NCBI GenBank assembly: GCA_903921135.1
Contig: CAIXOY010000128.1
Coordinates: 1 to 31,442 of the forward strand
Direction: 5' to 3'
DNA length: 31,442 bases
Origin: an uncultured Gammaproteobacteria bacterium
GTDB lineage: Bacteria > Pseudomonadota > Gammaproteobacteria > Pseudomonadales > UBA5518
Under the pieces are notes generated by a model. That model was not told where the DNA came from. It saw nothing but the letters and a program-made list of their open reading frames with translations, and did no database searches. Every line of letters starts with the position of its first letter. The first letter of the stretch is position 1. Shown in pieces: positions 8,399 through 17,634 of this stretch. A program made the translations under genes and the position numbers.

Positions 8399-9265
8399 TC
8401 AGGACGGCTCGGGCAGTCCGCCGAGTTTCGCGAGCAGCGAGGAGATCCGCAGACGCAATTCCCCACGCGGCACGATCATGTCTATCGCGCCATGCTCCAG
8501 AAGGAATTCGCTGCGCTGGAAGCCGGGCGGCAATTTCTGGCGGATGGTCTGCTCGATGATGTTCGGGCCCGCGAAGCCCGCGCGCGCCGCGGGTTCCGCG
8601 ATGTTGATATCGCCAAGAATCGCAAGGCTCGCCGAGACGCCGCCATAAATCGGGTCAGTGAGTACCGAGATGTACGGCACCCCTGCGCGCTTCATCCGCT
8701 CGAGGATCGCGCTGGTCTTGGCCATCTGCATGAGGGAGATCAGCGCCTCCTGCATGCGCGCACCACCACTCGCGGAAAAGCAGACGAGCGGGATCCGCTG
8801 CTCCAGCGATGCGGACGCGGCGCGGGTGAATTTCTCGCCTACCGCATAGCCCATCGAGCCGCCATGGAAATTGAACTCGAAGGCCAGAACGTGCAGCGGC
8901 ACGCCCCTCACGCGGCCTTTCATGGCGACCAGGGCGTCTCGCTCGCCCGTCACCTTCTGGGCGGCCGACAAGCGGTCCTTGTATTTCTTGACGTCCCGGA
9001 AGCGCAGACGGTCTACCGGCTCGACTTCAGTGCAGATCTCCGTGCGTCCTTCGGGATCGAGGAAGGTGTCGAGACGTCGCCGGGCGCCGATCCGCAGATG
9101 GTGCGAGCACTTCGGGCAGACGTCGAGATTGCGCTCGAGCTCTGGCCGGTAAAGCACCGCCTCGCAACGCGGGCACTTGCTCCACAGGCCCTCCGGAACC
9201 GCCGCCTTGCGGGATTGCTCACCCCGACGGACGACGGCGGGAACGATCTTGTCAAGCCAGCTCAT
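8399..9265 (-). CDS. accD: Acetyl-CoA carboxylase, carboxyltransferase subunit beta
   Basis: A 288-residue AccD that with AccA transfers carboxyl from biotin to acetyl-CoA, making malonyl-CoA. The N-terminal four-cysteine zinc ribbon is complete: C31/C34 (CPRC) and C50/C53 (CPKC). The carboxyltransferase core shows FEFNFHGGSMGYAVGEKF, SASGGARMQEA and LTDPIYGGVSAS. The true start is ATG 9265 (MSWLDKIVP), not the longer open frame upstream. That ATG overlaps the trpF stop in ATGA, implying coupled translation. Confidence 0.97.
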   Translation of the reverse strand: MSWLDKIVPAVVRRGEQSRKAAVPEGLWSKCPRCEAVLYRPELERNLDVCPKCSHHLRIGARRRLDTFLDPEGRTEICTEVEPVDRLRFRDVKKYKDRLSAAQKVTGERDALVAMKGRVRGVPLHVLAFEFNFHGGSMGYAVGEKFTRAASASLEQRIPLVCFSASGGARMQEALISLMQMAKTSAILERMKRAGVPYISVLTDPIYGGVSASLAILGDINIAEPAARAGFAGPNIIEQTIRQKLPPGFQRSEFLLEHGAIDMIVPRGELRLRISSLLAKLGGLPEPS

Positions 9266-9921
9266 TCGACATCCGCTCCAGGGCTGGGCCGGTTTCCGGC
9301 CACGTGTGCACGTGCCACCGCACGCATGAAGTCCTCTACCTTGCCGGGATCCTTGCGCCCGGGCGCACTCTCCACACCGCTGCTCACATCCACCGCCCAC
9401 GGCCGCAGAGCGCTTATGGCAGCACCGACGTTCGAGGCATCCAGCCCGCCGGCGATGACCAGCGGGCGCGCACTCCGGGACGGCACCAGCGACCAGTCGA
9501 AGCTGCGCCCCGTACCACCGTGGCGTTGCGGATCGAGCGTATCGAGCAGCAGGCCCCGTGCTCGCGGGAAGGCACCGAGAGCTTTCTCATCCAGCCTCTG
9601 CGCACCCACGCGAATGGCTTTCAGGTAAGGCACACCGAACTGATCGCAAAACTCCGGAGATTCGTCGCCGTGGAACTGCAGGATATCGGGCCTCATGCCC
9701 GAGACCACCGCCTCGACCTCCTCGCGGCTCGGGTTCACGAACAGCGCGACCCCCGCCACGAAGGGACCTGCCGCCGCCATGATGGCATGCGCTGCACCGA
9801 TCTCGACGCAGCGCGGGCTGGGCTTGTAGAAGACGAGACCGAGCGCATCAGCGCCGGCGCGCGCGGCAAGCGCGGCGTCTTCCGGGCGCGTGATGCCGCA
9901 GATTTTCACCCTGACGCGCAT
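9262..9921 (-). CDS. trpF: Phosphoribosylanthranilate isomerase
   Basis: A 219-residue TIM-barrel enzyme of tryptophan synthesis, converting phosphoribosylanthranilate to CdRP. It begins MRVRVKICGITRPEDA with the catalytic cysteine at C8. The general acid aspartate lies in LLLDTLDPQRHGGTG (about 125-138), and the phosphate-binding VIAGGLDASNV at about 155-165. ATG 9921 was chosen because the product then starts at the conserved first strand; the open frame continues upstream without similarity. The truA-trpF-accD order is typical of this class. trpA and trpB are not in the window. Confidence 0.97.
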   Translation of the reverse strand: MRVRVKICGITRPEDAALAARAGADALGLVFYKPSPRCVEIGAAHAIMAAAGPFVAGVALFVNPSREEVEAVVSGMRPDILQFHGDESPEFCDQFGVPYLKAIRVGAQRLDEKALGAFPRARGLLLDTLDPQRHGGTGRSFDWSLVPSRSARPLVIAGGLDASNVGAAISALRPWAVDVSSGVESAPGRKDPGKVEDFMRAVARAHVAGNRPSPGADVE

Positions 9922-9977
9922 CACAATGCATTCCCGACCGATGAACCCCGAATCATAGCCCGCGACACCGGCATGCA

Positions 9978-10802
9978 CTACTCGGGCTGACCGAACACGG
10001 CGGAAAACGGAGAGTCTGGCGGGGCTGGAAGCGCCCAGGCAGCGCCGTAATCGACACGGACGAGGAACAAACCCCGGGAGGGCGCCGTACTTCCGGCGAG
10101 GCGCCGATCGCGCCCCTCGAGCAGGGATGCCATCCACTCGCAGGATTCCTCGCCACGCCCTACGCGCAGCAAGCTCCCCACGATGTTCCGCACCATGTGC
10201 AGAAGGAAAGCATTGGCACGGATATCGATGCAGATCAGTTCACCCGCGCGACGAACAGAGACAGCCTCGACCCTGCGCATCGGCGTCCTCGACTGGCAGC
10301 CTGCACCGCGGAACGCGCTGAAGTCATGCTCACCCAGCAAGGCCTGCGCAGCCGCGTGCATCCGGTCTTCGTCCAGAGGGAAACGCTCAAGACAGCCGAG
10401 CCCCCCGAACAAGGCGCTGCGCTGCGCGCGGTTCAGTACGAGGTATCGATAGCTCCGCGACCGGGCCGAGAAACGGGCATGGAAGGACGACGGAACCGCC
10501 CTCGCCCACTGCACCGCAATACCCGCTGGCAAGAGCGCGTTGCTGCCCAGCACCCAGGCTTTCTCGGGGCGGATCGACGGCGTATCGAAGTGCACCACTT
10601 GCGCGCTGGCATGAACACCGGCGTCGGTACGACCTGCACACACGGTGGAGACCGGGGCGCTCGCGATGCGGGAGAGTGCGGACTCCAGCGTGCCCTGCAC
10701 CGTGCTGCGGATGGGATCACGCTGGGACTGCCAACCGGAAAAGGCAGAGCCGTCGTATTCGAGACACAGCGCGATACGCTGCGCGCCGGCCTCCCCGGGC
10801 AC
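9978..10802 (-). CDS. truA: tRNA pseudouridine(38-40) synthase
   Basis: A 274-residue TruA that isomerises uridines 38-40 in the tRNA anticodon arm. The catalytic aspartate is D60 in VCAGRTDAGVHASAQVVHF. Other family motifs are LEYDGSAFSGWQSQ (14-27), RSYRYLVLNR and FLLHMVRNIVGSLLRVGRGE. The start is GTG 10802, five bases after the fimV stop, with no clear ribosome site, so translation may depend on ribosomes finishing fimV. fimV-truA-trpF is a conserved order. Confidence 0.96.
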   Translation of the reverse strand: MPGEAGAQRIALCLEYDGSAFSGWQSQRDPIRSTVQGTLESALSRIASAPVSTVCAGRTDAGVHASAQVVHFDTPSIRPEKAWVLGSNALLPAGIAVQWARAVPSSFHARFSARSRSYRYLVLNRAQRSALFGGLGCLERFPLDEDRMHAAAQALLGEHDFSAFRGAGCQSRTPMRRVEAVSVRRAGELICIDIRANAFLLHMVRNIVGSLLRVGRGEESCEWMASLLEGRDRRLAGSTAPSRGLFLVRVDYGAAWALPAPPDSPFSAVFGQPE

Positions 10803-10806
10803 GCCG

Positions 10807-13221
10807 TCAGCCCGGGTTCAATGTGTCGAGCAAGGCAGAGGCAGAGGCGCGCTGGGCCTCGGTGCCCTCAGCAACTACTTCCTCGAGGATATCCCTTGCG
10901 CCCTCGCTATCGCCCATCTCGATGAACGCCTTGGCAAGTTCGATCCGTGTCTCGACCTCGTCAGTGCCCTCCAGAAGATCGATATCGGCCACATCCTCTT
11001 CGGTCGGTGCCGAAGCCAACTCAACCGGATCGGCGACTGCGACCTCTGCCAAGCCGGGCAGATCGACATCAAGGTGAACCGTGTCTTCGTACGTCGCCAC
11101 ATCCAGTGCGAGTGGCAGATCCTCATGGAGCGTTGAGGGTTGACCTGCCAACGCTGCGTCTGAGGCCTGGTCTGGCCCATCGAGCTGCAGCGAACCCAGT
11201 TCGAGGTCACCGAACTCGCCATGATCGTCAGCGGGAAGCACGTCAAGCTCTACAGAGTCGAGTGCTGCCTCGTCCAGGGAGGCGTCGAGATCCAGATCGA
11301 ACCCGCCCGTAGCGGGCTCGGGAACCGGGCTCTGGAGGTCGAGATCAAGACTGCTCAGCTCCGGCTCGTGATCCTCCTCGACGAGCGGCGCGAGGCTGCG
11401 CGACAGTGCCAACGACGGAGCCGTCACCGTGCCTGCGGACTGGATGCCGGAAGGGGCATCGAGTTCGGAGAGCCAGTGCGGGTGGCCCGTCTCAGTGGCT
11501 ATCGTGCGCGCCACCTGTACGTCGTCATCGCCACCCAGCGCAAGTACCCGGTCGTACTCGGCAAGGAACTCCTCTTGCGCATTGCACGAGGCGAGGATTT
11601 CCATGAGCTTCAGGCGTATGTCGACCTGCTCCGGATCCTGCTCGAGGGCGACACGCAGCACTTCCATTGCGCGTTCTTGGCGACCATAGGCCACGAACAT
11701 GTCGGCCTCTGCGAGCGGATCGTAGGGCTCATCGGGCAACACGGCCGGCGTCGCCTTGGACAGATCCAAAGGCTTGGCGCTGAGGGCTGCGGGTGGCGTT
11801 TCCGGGGCTACCGGCGCCTCTGCCACGATCGGTGCAACGGCGACAGGCACAGGCGCGGGTTCGACACGCACAGGAGCTTGGCGCACGGGAGGAACCACCG
11901 GCTCGATAGCCGAGGGCTCGGGCCCCGCCTCTTCCCGGGCGGATGAGCGGAATCGCTGGCTGGCAGAGGGCAAGGGCGCATAGCCTGGGGCCGATCGCCT
12001 GCGCCGCACCACCAGAAAACCGAGGGTAGCCAGGACGGCGGCAATCACTGCTGCACCGAGCGCAACGCCGTTCTCCAGCACCGCGGCGAGCACACCGGGC
12101 TCTTCTACCGGCGCTGGCGGCGGCGCTGGCGGCGCTGCGGAAGCGGCCGCAGGTACCGAAGGCGCTGTCGCAGCGCCTGCAGACTGCTGCGCAGCAGCCA
12201 TCCCTTCGCTCTTCAGGTCGACAACGCGCTGGTAGTCCTTGACCTGCTCCTCGAGCGCTTTAACACGGGAGGCAAGTTCGGCGTTCTCACGCTCCTTCGC
12301 AGAAAGAGTTTCCTGGACAGCAGCAAGATCGTCTGTCGCGGATCCCGTGCCGGAACCACCGGGCTCTCCACCGGCACTGCCTCCGCCCGCATCGGCTGCC
12401 GTGTCGCCTGTGAGTCGCAAATAGGGGCGCTCGCTGCCGGCATCAGCGGGTGGTTCGGACGATGCGCCGGTTGACTGCCGCTCCCCGCCGGCATCCGCGT
12501 CCGGGGCGGATGGCTGCGCTCCCGCGCCGCTGCCGGAAGACAACTCGGCCGGAATACGCAGCACAGCACCCGCGCGAAGGCGGTTGATGTCGCCGTTCAC
12601 GAAGGCATCAGGGTTGTCCTGGTGGAGGGCCTCGAGCATCTGCTGCACCGGCACGCCATCACCGCGCGTGCGAGCGGCGATGCTCCAGAGCGTGTCACCG
12701 GACTGCACACCGTAACTGTTGCCACCGCTCCAGGCACCGCCACCATCCGAACGGGGAGTCACGGAGGGGCGGGCCGGAGCACGGGTGACCGGCGTCCTCA
12801 CCTCGGGGGGAGGCGCCGTCGTGTACGTTGGCAGATCCAGAAGCACCGTGTACTCACGCAGCACACGTCCGTTCGGCCAGCGGACTTCGAGGAGGAAATC
12901 CAGATAGGGTTCGCGCACGGGCTGATCCGTACGGAGGTGGACCACCCCCTCACCGGAGGCGGAGGTCTTGACCTCGAAGCGCATCTCGGTGAGCGCGTAG
13001 AGGCGTTCGATGCCCGAGCGGTCGAAGTCTGCGGATGGGGCAAGACGCACGATGATCTGGTCTGAGCCAAGGTCGTCCGTGCCCCGCAACCTGATTTCGG
13101 CCTTGAGGGGCTCGTTCAGCGCTGAACGCAGCGTGATCTCACCCAACCCGAGACCCAGCGCCGAGGTGGCGTCAAGCGCCGCCAACGCCACCAGCAGGGA
13201 GGAAATGCGTTTCCTGAACAT
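10807..13221 (-). CDS. fimV: FimV-like peptidoglycan-binding polar scaffold protein
   Basis: An 804-residue FimV homologue. Parts in order: signal peptide (about 1-23, hydrophobic ISSLLVALAAL); the conserved FimV N-terminal domain (about 24-133); a LysM peptidoglycan-binding module at about 169-224 (SYGVQSGDTLWSIAARTR); a Gly/Ala/Ser-rich linker; a coiled coil at about 303-338; a transmembrane helix at about 386-405 with a following RRRR; a long acidic cytoplasmic part; and the C-terminal FimV TPR motif (DEVETRIELAKAFIEMGDSE). In Pseudomonas FimV organises the pole for type IV pili and twitching. ATG 13221 is chosen because it begins the signal peptide. asd lies 91 bases upstream and truA follows by five bases. 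Confidence 0.94.
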   Translation of the reverse strand: MFRKRISSLLVALAALDATSALGLGLGEITLRSALNEPLKAEIRLRGTDDLGSDQIIVRLAPSADFDRSGIERLYALTEMRFEVKTSASGEGVVHLRTDQPVREPYLDFLLEVRWPNGRVLREYTVLLDLPTYTTAPPPEVRTPVTRAPARPSVTPRSDGGGAWSGGNSYGVQSGDTLWSIAARTRGDGVPVQQMLEALHQDNPDAFVNGDINRLRAGAVLRIPAELSSGSGAGAQPSAPDADAGGERQSTGASSEPPADAGSERPYLRLTGDTAADAGGGSAGGEPGGSGTGSATDDLAAVQETLSAKERENAELASRVKALEEQVKDYQRVVDLKSEGMAAAQQSAGAATAPSVPAAASAAPPAPPPAPVEEPGVLAAVLENGVALGAAVIAAVLATLGFLVVRRRRSAPGYAPLPSASQRFRSSAREEAGPEPSAIEPVVPPVRQAPVRVEPAPVPVAVAPIVAEAPVAPETPPAALSAKPLDLSKATPAVLPDEPYDPLAEADMFVAYGRQERAMEVLRVALEQDPEQVDIRLKLMEILASCNAQEEFLAEYDRVLALGGDDDVQVARTIATETGHPHWLSELDAPSGIQSAGTVTAPSLALSRSLAPLVEEDHEPELSSLDLDLQSPVPEPATGGFDLDLDASLDEAALDSVELDVLPADDHGEFGDLELGSLQLDGPDQASDAALAGQPSTLHEDLPLALDVATYEDTVHLDVDLPGLAEVAVADPVELASAPTEEDVADIDLLEGTDEVETRIELAKAFIEMGDSEGARDILEEVVAEGTEAQRASASALLDTLNPG

Positions 13222-13260
13222 CGGCCATCCCGGGATATAAGAAGACGGAGCGATCCTTGC

Positions 13261-13283
13261 GCGGCACCCGGAACGGGCACCGC
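13261..13283 (-). other. RNA hairpin candidate in the asd-fimV gap
   Basis: On the minus (transcript) strand GCGGTGCCCG, loop TTC, CGGGTGCCGC forms a 10-pair stem with two central G-U wobbles. On the plus strand those two pairs would be A-C mismatches, so the fold favours the asd-fimV transcript. No U-tract follows, so it is not a standard intrinsic terminator. It sits about 40 bases before the fimV ATG. Confidence 0.5.
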
Positions 13284-13312
13284 CCCACACGACTGTCTGT
13301 CCCGAGTATTGG

Positions 13313-14335
13313 CTACAAAAAGTCCCGGATCAAGGTTTCAGCGATCTGGATGCTGTTAAGCGCCGCGCCTTTACGCACATTGTCGGCAACGACCCAGAGG
13401 TTCAGACCCCGCGGATGCGAGATGTCCTCCCGGATTCTGCCCACGAACACCGGATCCTTGCCGCTCGCATCGCCCACGGGGGTGGGATAACCGCCGGGTT
13501 GGCGCTCGTCGAGCACCACGATGCCAGGCGCGGCCTCGAGAAGCTTCCTGGCCTGCTCTGCCGTGATCTTGTCGCGGGTCTCGATGTGGATGGCCTCCGA
13601 GTGCCCGTAGAACACGGGAACGCGCACGCAGGTCGGGTTCACCTGTATCCGCTCGTCGCCCATGATCTTTCGGGTCTCCCAGACCATCTTCATCTCTTCC
13701 TTCGTGTAGCCGTTGTCCTGGAAGGAGTCGATGTGCGGGATAACGTTGAAGGCGATCTGGCGGGGATAGACCTTGGTCTCGACCGGGCGCCCGTTCAGCA
13801 GGCTGGCGGTCTGGTTCGCCAACTCCTCTATGGCCTCCTTGCCGGTGCCGGAGACTGCTTGGTACGTGGCCACGTTGATCCGCTCGATGCCCACGGCATC
13901 GTAAATCGGCTTCAGGGCGACCAGCATCTGGATGGTGCTGCAGTTGGGGTTCGCGATGATGTTCCGGTTCCGGTACGACGCCAGCGCCCCGGGGTTCACC
14001 TCGGGCACGACGAGGGGAATGTCGTCGTCGTAGCGGAACTGCGAGGTGTTGTCGATCACCACACAGCCCGCCGCACCTGCCTTGGGTGCGTAGACAGCCG
14101 AAACGCTGGCACCGGGCGAGAAGAGCCCGATCTGCACCTTGCTGAAGTCGAAGTCGGCGAGATTCTCGACCAGCAACTCCTTGCGCCCGAAGGAGACGGT
14201 CGTCCCTGCCGAACGTTCGCTCGCCAGAGCGTACACCTTGCCAACGGGGAATTTGCGCTGGGAAAGGATGTCCAGCATGCATTCGCCCACGGCCCCGGTG
14301 GCCCCTACCACCGCAACATCCCAGGTCTTGCTCAT
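13313..14335 (-). CDS. asd: Aspartate-semialdehyde dehydrogenase
   Basis: A 340-residue enzyme reducing aspartyl phosphate to aspartate semialdehyde, the branch point to lysine/diaminopimelate, threonine and methionine. The N-terminal NADP-binding loop is VVGATGAVGECM (9-20). The catalytic cysteine is C132 in IIANPNCSTIQM, so this is a competent enzyme and not an inactive usg-type paralogue. The substrate-binding region and the histidine in VFYGHSEAIHIE are present. ATG 14335 gives the normal family start. leuB ends 32 bases upstream; leuB-asd-fimV is a conserved neighbourhood. It also feeds the methionine route served by metZ in the same cluster. Confidence 0.96.
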   Translation of the reverse strand: MSKTWDVAVVGATGAVGECMLDILSQRKFPVGKVYALASERSAGTTVSFGRKELLVENLADFDFSKVQIGLFSPGASVSAVYAPKAGAAGCVVIDNTSQFRYDDDIPLVVPEVNPGALASYRNRNIIANPNCSTIQMLVALKPIYDAVGIERINVATYQAVSGTGKEAIEELANQTASLLNGRPVETKVYPRQIAFNVIPHIDSFQDNGYTKEEMKMVWETRKIMGDERIQVNPTCVRVPVFYGHSEAIHIETRDKITAEQARKLLEAAPGIVVLDERQPGGYPTPVGDASGKDPVFVGRIREDISHPRGLNLWVVADNVRKGAALNSIQIAETLIRDFL

Positions 14336-14367
14336 CGTCTGTGTCCTCGTTGAATCCGGGCGGTCTG

Positions 14368-15438
14368 TCAGGTGAGCGCCGCGCACACGGCCTCGCCCAT
14401 GGTGGAGGTATCGGCAAGCCGGGTTCCGGCGGTATGGATGTCGCCGGTGCGCAATCCCGCGTCGAGGACGCGCCCAACAGCCTGCTCGATGGCGGTGGCC
14501 GCCTCACCCATGCCGCCGCTGTAGCGGAGCAACATCGCAGCCGAGAGTATGGCCGCCAGCGGGTTTGCCTTGCCCTGCCCTGCGATATCGGGCGCCGAGC
14601 CATGCACCGGCTCGTACAGGCCCTTGCCCTTCTCATCCAGTGATGCCGAAGGGAGCATCCCGATGGAGCCGGTGAGCATGGCCGCAGCGTCCGAGAGGAT
14701 GTCGCCGAACAGGTTGCCCGTCACCACCACATCGAACTGCCGTGGCGCCCTCACCAACTGCATGGCGGCGTTATCCACGTACATATGCGACAACTCGACG
14801 TCCGGGTATGACGGAGCCAGCGCGTCCATGACCTCCCGCCAGAGCACTGTCACCTCGAGCACGTTCGCCTTGTCGACGGAGCAGAGGCGCTTGCCGCGCT
14901 TGCGGGCCGCCTCGAAGGCGACACGCCCGATGCGGCGGATCTCGGACTCCGAATAGACATCCGTATTGAAGCCTTCGCGCTCGCCGTCCGCGCGGACACG
15001 GATACCCCGGGGCTCGCCGAAGTAGATGCCACCGGTCAGTTCGCGCACGATCAGGATGTCGAGGCCAGAGACAACCTCGGGCTTGAGGGCAGAGGCGGCA
15101 GCGAGTTGGGGATAAAGGATGGCTGGCCGGAGATTTGCGAACAGCCCCAGAGCGGCCCTGATTGCAAGCAGCCCGCGCTCCGGGCGCAGGGAGCGCTCTA
15201 TTCCGTCCCAGCGGGGCCCACCGACGGCACCGAGCAGGACCGCATCGGCCTCGCGGGCGGCCGTCAACGTGCTCTCGGGAAGCGGAACCCCATGGACATC
15301 GATCGCCGCGCCGCCAATCAGGGCCTCGCTGTATGACAAGCCAAGACCGAAGCGTTTGTCTGCTGCATGCAGCACCCGAAGCGCCTCGCGGGTCACTTCC
15401 GGACCGATACCATCACCCGACAATGCCAGAATTTTCAT
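14368..15438 (-). CDS. leuB: 3-isopropylmalate dehydrogenase
   Basis: A 356-residue LeuB oxidising and decarboxylating 3-isopropylmalate with NAD. It begins MKILALSGDGIGPEV. Substrate and metal landmarks are VRELTGGIYFGEPRG, CSVDKANVLEV, ELSHMYVDNAAMQLV and the nucleotide-binding HGSAPDIAGQGKANP. Length is normal. It is third in the leuC-leuD-leuB set, 25 bases after leuD, with no leuA in the window, so isopropylmalate synthase must lie elsewhere. Confidence 0.98.
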   Translation of the reverse strand: MKILALSGDGIGPEVTREALRVLHAADKRFGLGLSYSEALIGGAAIDVHGVPLPESTLTAAREADAVLLGAVGGPRWDGIERSLRPERGLLAIRAALGLFANLRPAILYPQLAAASALKPEVVSGLDILIVRELTGGIYFGEPRGIRVRADGEREGFNTDVYSESEIRRIGRVAFEAARKRGKRLCSVDKANVLEVTVLWREVMDALAPSYPDVELSHMYVDNAAMQLVRAPRQFDVVVTGNLFGDILSDAAAMLTGSIGMLPSASLDEKGKGLYEPVHGSAPDIAGQGKANPLAAILSAAMLLRYSGGMGEAATAIEQAVGRVLDAGLRTGDIHTAGTRLADTSTMGEAVCAALT

Positions 15439-15463
15439 GATCCTACGCCGCTTTTATGAGAGT

Positions 15464-16108
15464 TTATGACATGTCTCGGGCGAGCCAAGGCCAGCGCTGC
15501 AGATGCGCCGCCTCAAAGGCCCGGATCCGGTCGGACTCCTCCAGCGTGAGCGCGATATCGTCCAGGCCGTTCAACAGGCAGTGCTTCCGGAACGCGTCCA
15601 CCTCAAAGGGAATGCTCAAACCATGCGGACCACGTACCTGCTGCCCCGGGAGATCGACCGTCAGCGTGTAGCCCTCCACCGCGGCAGCATCGAAAAGAGA
15701 ATCGACTATATCTGCTTTCAGAACAATGGGTAACAAGCCGTTTTTGAAACAGTTGTTGAAGAAAATATCCGCAAAGCTGGGCGCAATGATCACGCGGATA
15801 CCAAAATCCTCCAGAGCCCAGGGCGCGTGTTCGCGGCTGGAGCCACAACCGAAATTCTGCCTGGCCAGAAGGATGCTGGCGCCGGCATAGCGCGACTGGT
15901 TCAGCACGAACTCCGGGTTCAATGGGCGGCCCGAGCAATCCTGATCAGGCTGCCCTTCATCGAGATACCTGAGCGAATCAAAGAGATTGGGGCCAAAGCC
16001 CGCGCGACGTATGGACTTCAGGAACTGCTTCGGGATGATCAGATCGGTATCGACGTTCGGTCGGTCGAGGGGAACCACCAGCCCGGCATGTACGGTAAAG
16101 GGTTTCAT
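15464..16108 (-). CDS. leuD: 3-isopropylmalate dehydratase, small subunit
   Basis: A 214-residue small subunit of isopropylmalate isomerase, which pairs with LeuC. Landmarks are VPLDRPNVDTDLIIPKQFLK, ILLARQNFGCGSSREHAPWA and APSFADIFFNNCFKNGLLPI. The start is ATG 16108, which follows a GGGGGAG ribosome site and lies four bases after the leuC stop. The longer frame upstream overlaps leuC and has no similarity to the family. Confidence 0.97.
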   Translation of the reverse strand: MKPFTVHAGLVVPLDRPNVDTDLIIPKQFLKSIRRAGFGPNLFDSLRYLDEGQPDQDCSGRPLNPEFVLNQSRYAGASILLARQNFGCGSSREHAPWALEDFGIRVIIAPSFADIFFNNCFKNGLLPIVLKADIVDSLFDAAAVEGYTLTVDLPGQQVRGPHGLSIPFEVDAFRKHCLLNGLDDIALTLEESDRIRAFEAAHLQRWPWLARDMS

Positions 16109-16112
16109 CTGC

Positions 16113-17540
16113 TTACTCCCCCGCCAGCATGTGACGGACATCAACGAAGGTCCCACTGACGGCCGCGGCAGCGGCCATGGCGGGGCTGACGAGGTGGGTC
16201 CGTCCGCCAAAGCCCTGTCGCCCCTCGAAATTCCGGTTCGACGTAGACGCACAGTGCTCGCCTGGCAGGAGCTTGTCGGCGTTCATCGCGAGGCACATCG
16301 AACACCCCGGCTCACGCCATTCGAAACCCGCGTCCAGAAAGATCCGGTCAAGCCCCTCGGCCTCCGCCTGCGCCTTGACCTGCCCTGAACCGGGCACCAC
16401 CAGCACCTGCTTGATACCTGCAGCCTTGTGGCGCCCTTTGGCGACCGCTGCCGCAGAGCGCAGATCCTCGATACGCGAGTTCGTGCAGGAACCGATGAAC
16501 ACGCGATCGAGCTTGACCTCGGAGATGGCTTGCCCGGCACGAAGGCCCATATACGTCAGCGCACGTTCGACACTACCGCGCAAATCCGGATCCGAAATCT
16601 TTTCAGGATCAGGCACTTGCCCGGATATTCCCAAAACCATCTCAGGAGAGTTCCCCCAGGTTACCTGGGGTTCGATAGCCGCGGCATCAAGCACGACCAC
16701 ACGTTCGAATGCTGCGCCCTCGTCGCTATGCAAGCCCTGCCATACGGCAACCGCCTGCTCCCAGTCAGCCGCCACCGGCGCGAACTCCCGGCCGCGCACA
16801 TAGTCGATGGTGCACTGATCGACCGCGACCAGACCCGCCCGCGCGCCAGCCTCGATGGCCATGTTGCAGATGGTCATACGCCCTTCCATGGACAGCCCGC
16901 GGATGGCTTCCCCACCGAACTCGATCGCGTAGCCTGTGCCTCCGGCGGTACCGATGTGGCCGATAACGGCCAGCACCACATCCTTTGCCGTCACGCCTGC
17001 TCCTAGGCGCCCGTCGACCCGGACCAGCATGTTCTTCATCTTGCGCGTGACGAGGCACTGCGTAGCGAGCACATGCTCGACCTCGCTGGTGCCGATCCCG
17101 TGCGCCAGGCACCCGAGGGCGCCGTGCGTTGAGGTATGCGAATCGCCACAGACGACGGTCATACCCGGAAGCACCGCCCCGGTCTCGGGCCCCATGACGT
17201 GGACGATGCCCTGCCGACGGTCAGCGAGCGGGATCTCGTGGATACCGAAACGCTTGCAGTTGTCGTCCAGGGTCTGCAACTGGATGCGGGAGACCTCATC
17301 GCTCATCGCCGCGTAGCCGCCGCGCCGCTCTTCCGGGTCAGTGGAGACGTTGTGATCGGGGACCGCGATGTTGGCCGAGAGACGCCAGGGCGATCGGCCG
17401 GCCATCGCCAAGCCCTCAAAGGCCTGCGGCGAGGTCACCTCGTGGATCAGATGCCGGTCTATGTAGAGCAGTGCCGTACCGTCGTCGCGTTGATGCACGA
17501 GGTGGGCGTCCCAGAGTTTGTCGTAGAGCGTGCGAGCCAT
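16113..17540 (-). CDS. leuC: 3-isopropylmalate dehydratase, large subunit
   Basis: A 475-residue aconitase-family subunit. All three 4Fe-4S cysteines are visible: C352 in FIGSCTNSRIEDL and C413/C416 in PGCSMCLAMN. The N-terminal DAHLVHQ, the VCGDSHTSTHGALG segment (130-143) and the C-terminal STSNRNFEGRQG are also present. It is the first gene of the leftward leu-asd-fimV cluster, with a GGGAGG ribosome site before ATG 17540. A divergent LysR-type gene starts 121 bases away and probably controls it. I see no leucine-rich leader peptide, so attenuation control is unlikely. Confidence 0.98.
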   Translation of the reverse strand: MARTLYDKLWDAHLVHQRDDGTALLYIDRHLIHEVTSPQAFEGLAMAGRSPWRLSANIAVPDHNVSTDPEERRGGYAAMSDEVSRIQLQTLDDNCKRFGIHEIPLADRRQGIVHVMGPETGAVLPGMTVVCGDSHTSTHGALGCLAHGIGTSEVEHVLATQCLVTRKMKNMLVRVDGRLGAGVTAKDVVLAVIGHIGTAGGTGYAIEFGGEAIRGLSMEGRMTICNMAIEAGARAGLVAVDQCTIDYVRGREFAPVAADWEQAVAVWQGLHSDEGAAFERVVVLDAAAIEPQVTWGNSPEMVLGISGQVPDPEKISDPDLRGSVERALTYMGLRAGQAISEVKLDRVFIGSCTNSRIEDLRSAAAVAKGRHKAAGIKQVLVVPGSGQVKAQAEAEGLDRIFLDAGFEWREPGCSMCLAMNADKLLPGEHCASTSNRNFEGRQGFGGRTHLVSPAMAAAAAVSGTFVDVRHMLAGE

Positions 17541-17567
17541 CGCGGCCTCCCGGTCGGTGTTGTCCGC

Positions 17568-17597
17568 AGTCTAGTGAAGCGCCAACGGATAACACAA
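17568..17597 (-). promoter_or_regulatory. Candidate leuC promoter
   Basis: On the minus strand TTGTGT (17597-17592) and TAGACT (17573-17568) are separated by 18 bases, followed by GCGGACA. The implied start near 17561 leaves a leader of about 20 bases before leuC, too short for an attenuator. Confidence 0.4.
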
Positions 17598-17619
17598 ATT
17601 CATGTTTTTCATATTAAGG

Positions 17620-17634
17620 ATTCCATGATCGAAT
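17620..17634. promoter_or_regulatory. Candidate LysR-type operator (ATTC-N7-GAAT)
   Basis: ATTCCATGATCGAAT is a dyad of the T-N11-A type (T17621, A17633). Its centre is about 66 bases upstream of the predicted leuC transcription start, the usual recognition site position for LysR-type regulators. A second perfect palindrome, TCGAATTCGA (17629-17638), overlaps it. The site also lies just in front of the LysR gene, which would allow autoregulation. Confidence 0.42.

Noticed and set aside
8165..9628. A 487-codon plus-strand frame
   Set aside because: It is antisense to folC, accD and trpF, and is composition-driven.
12112..12142. Short GGCGCTGGCGGC-type repeats in fimV
   Set aside because: They encode the Pro/Ala-rich linker expected in FimV; low complexity explains them.
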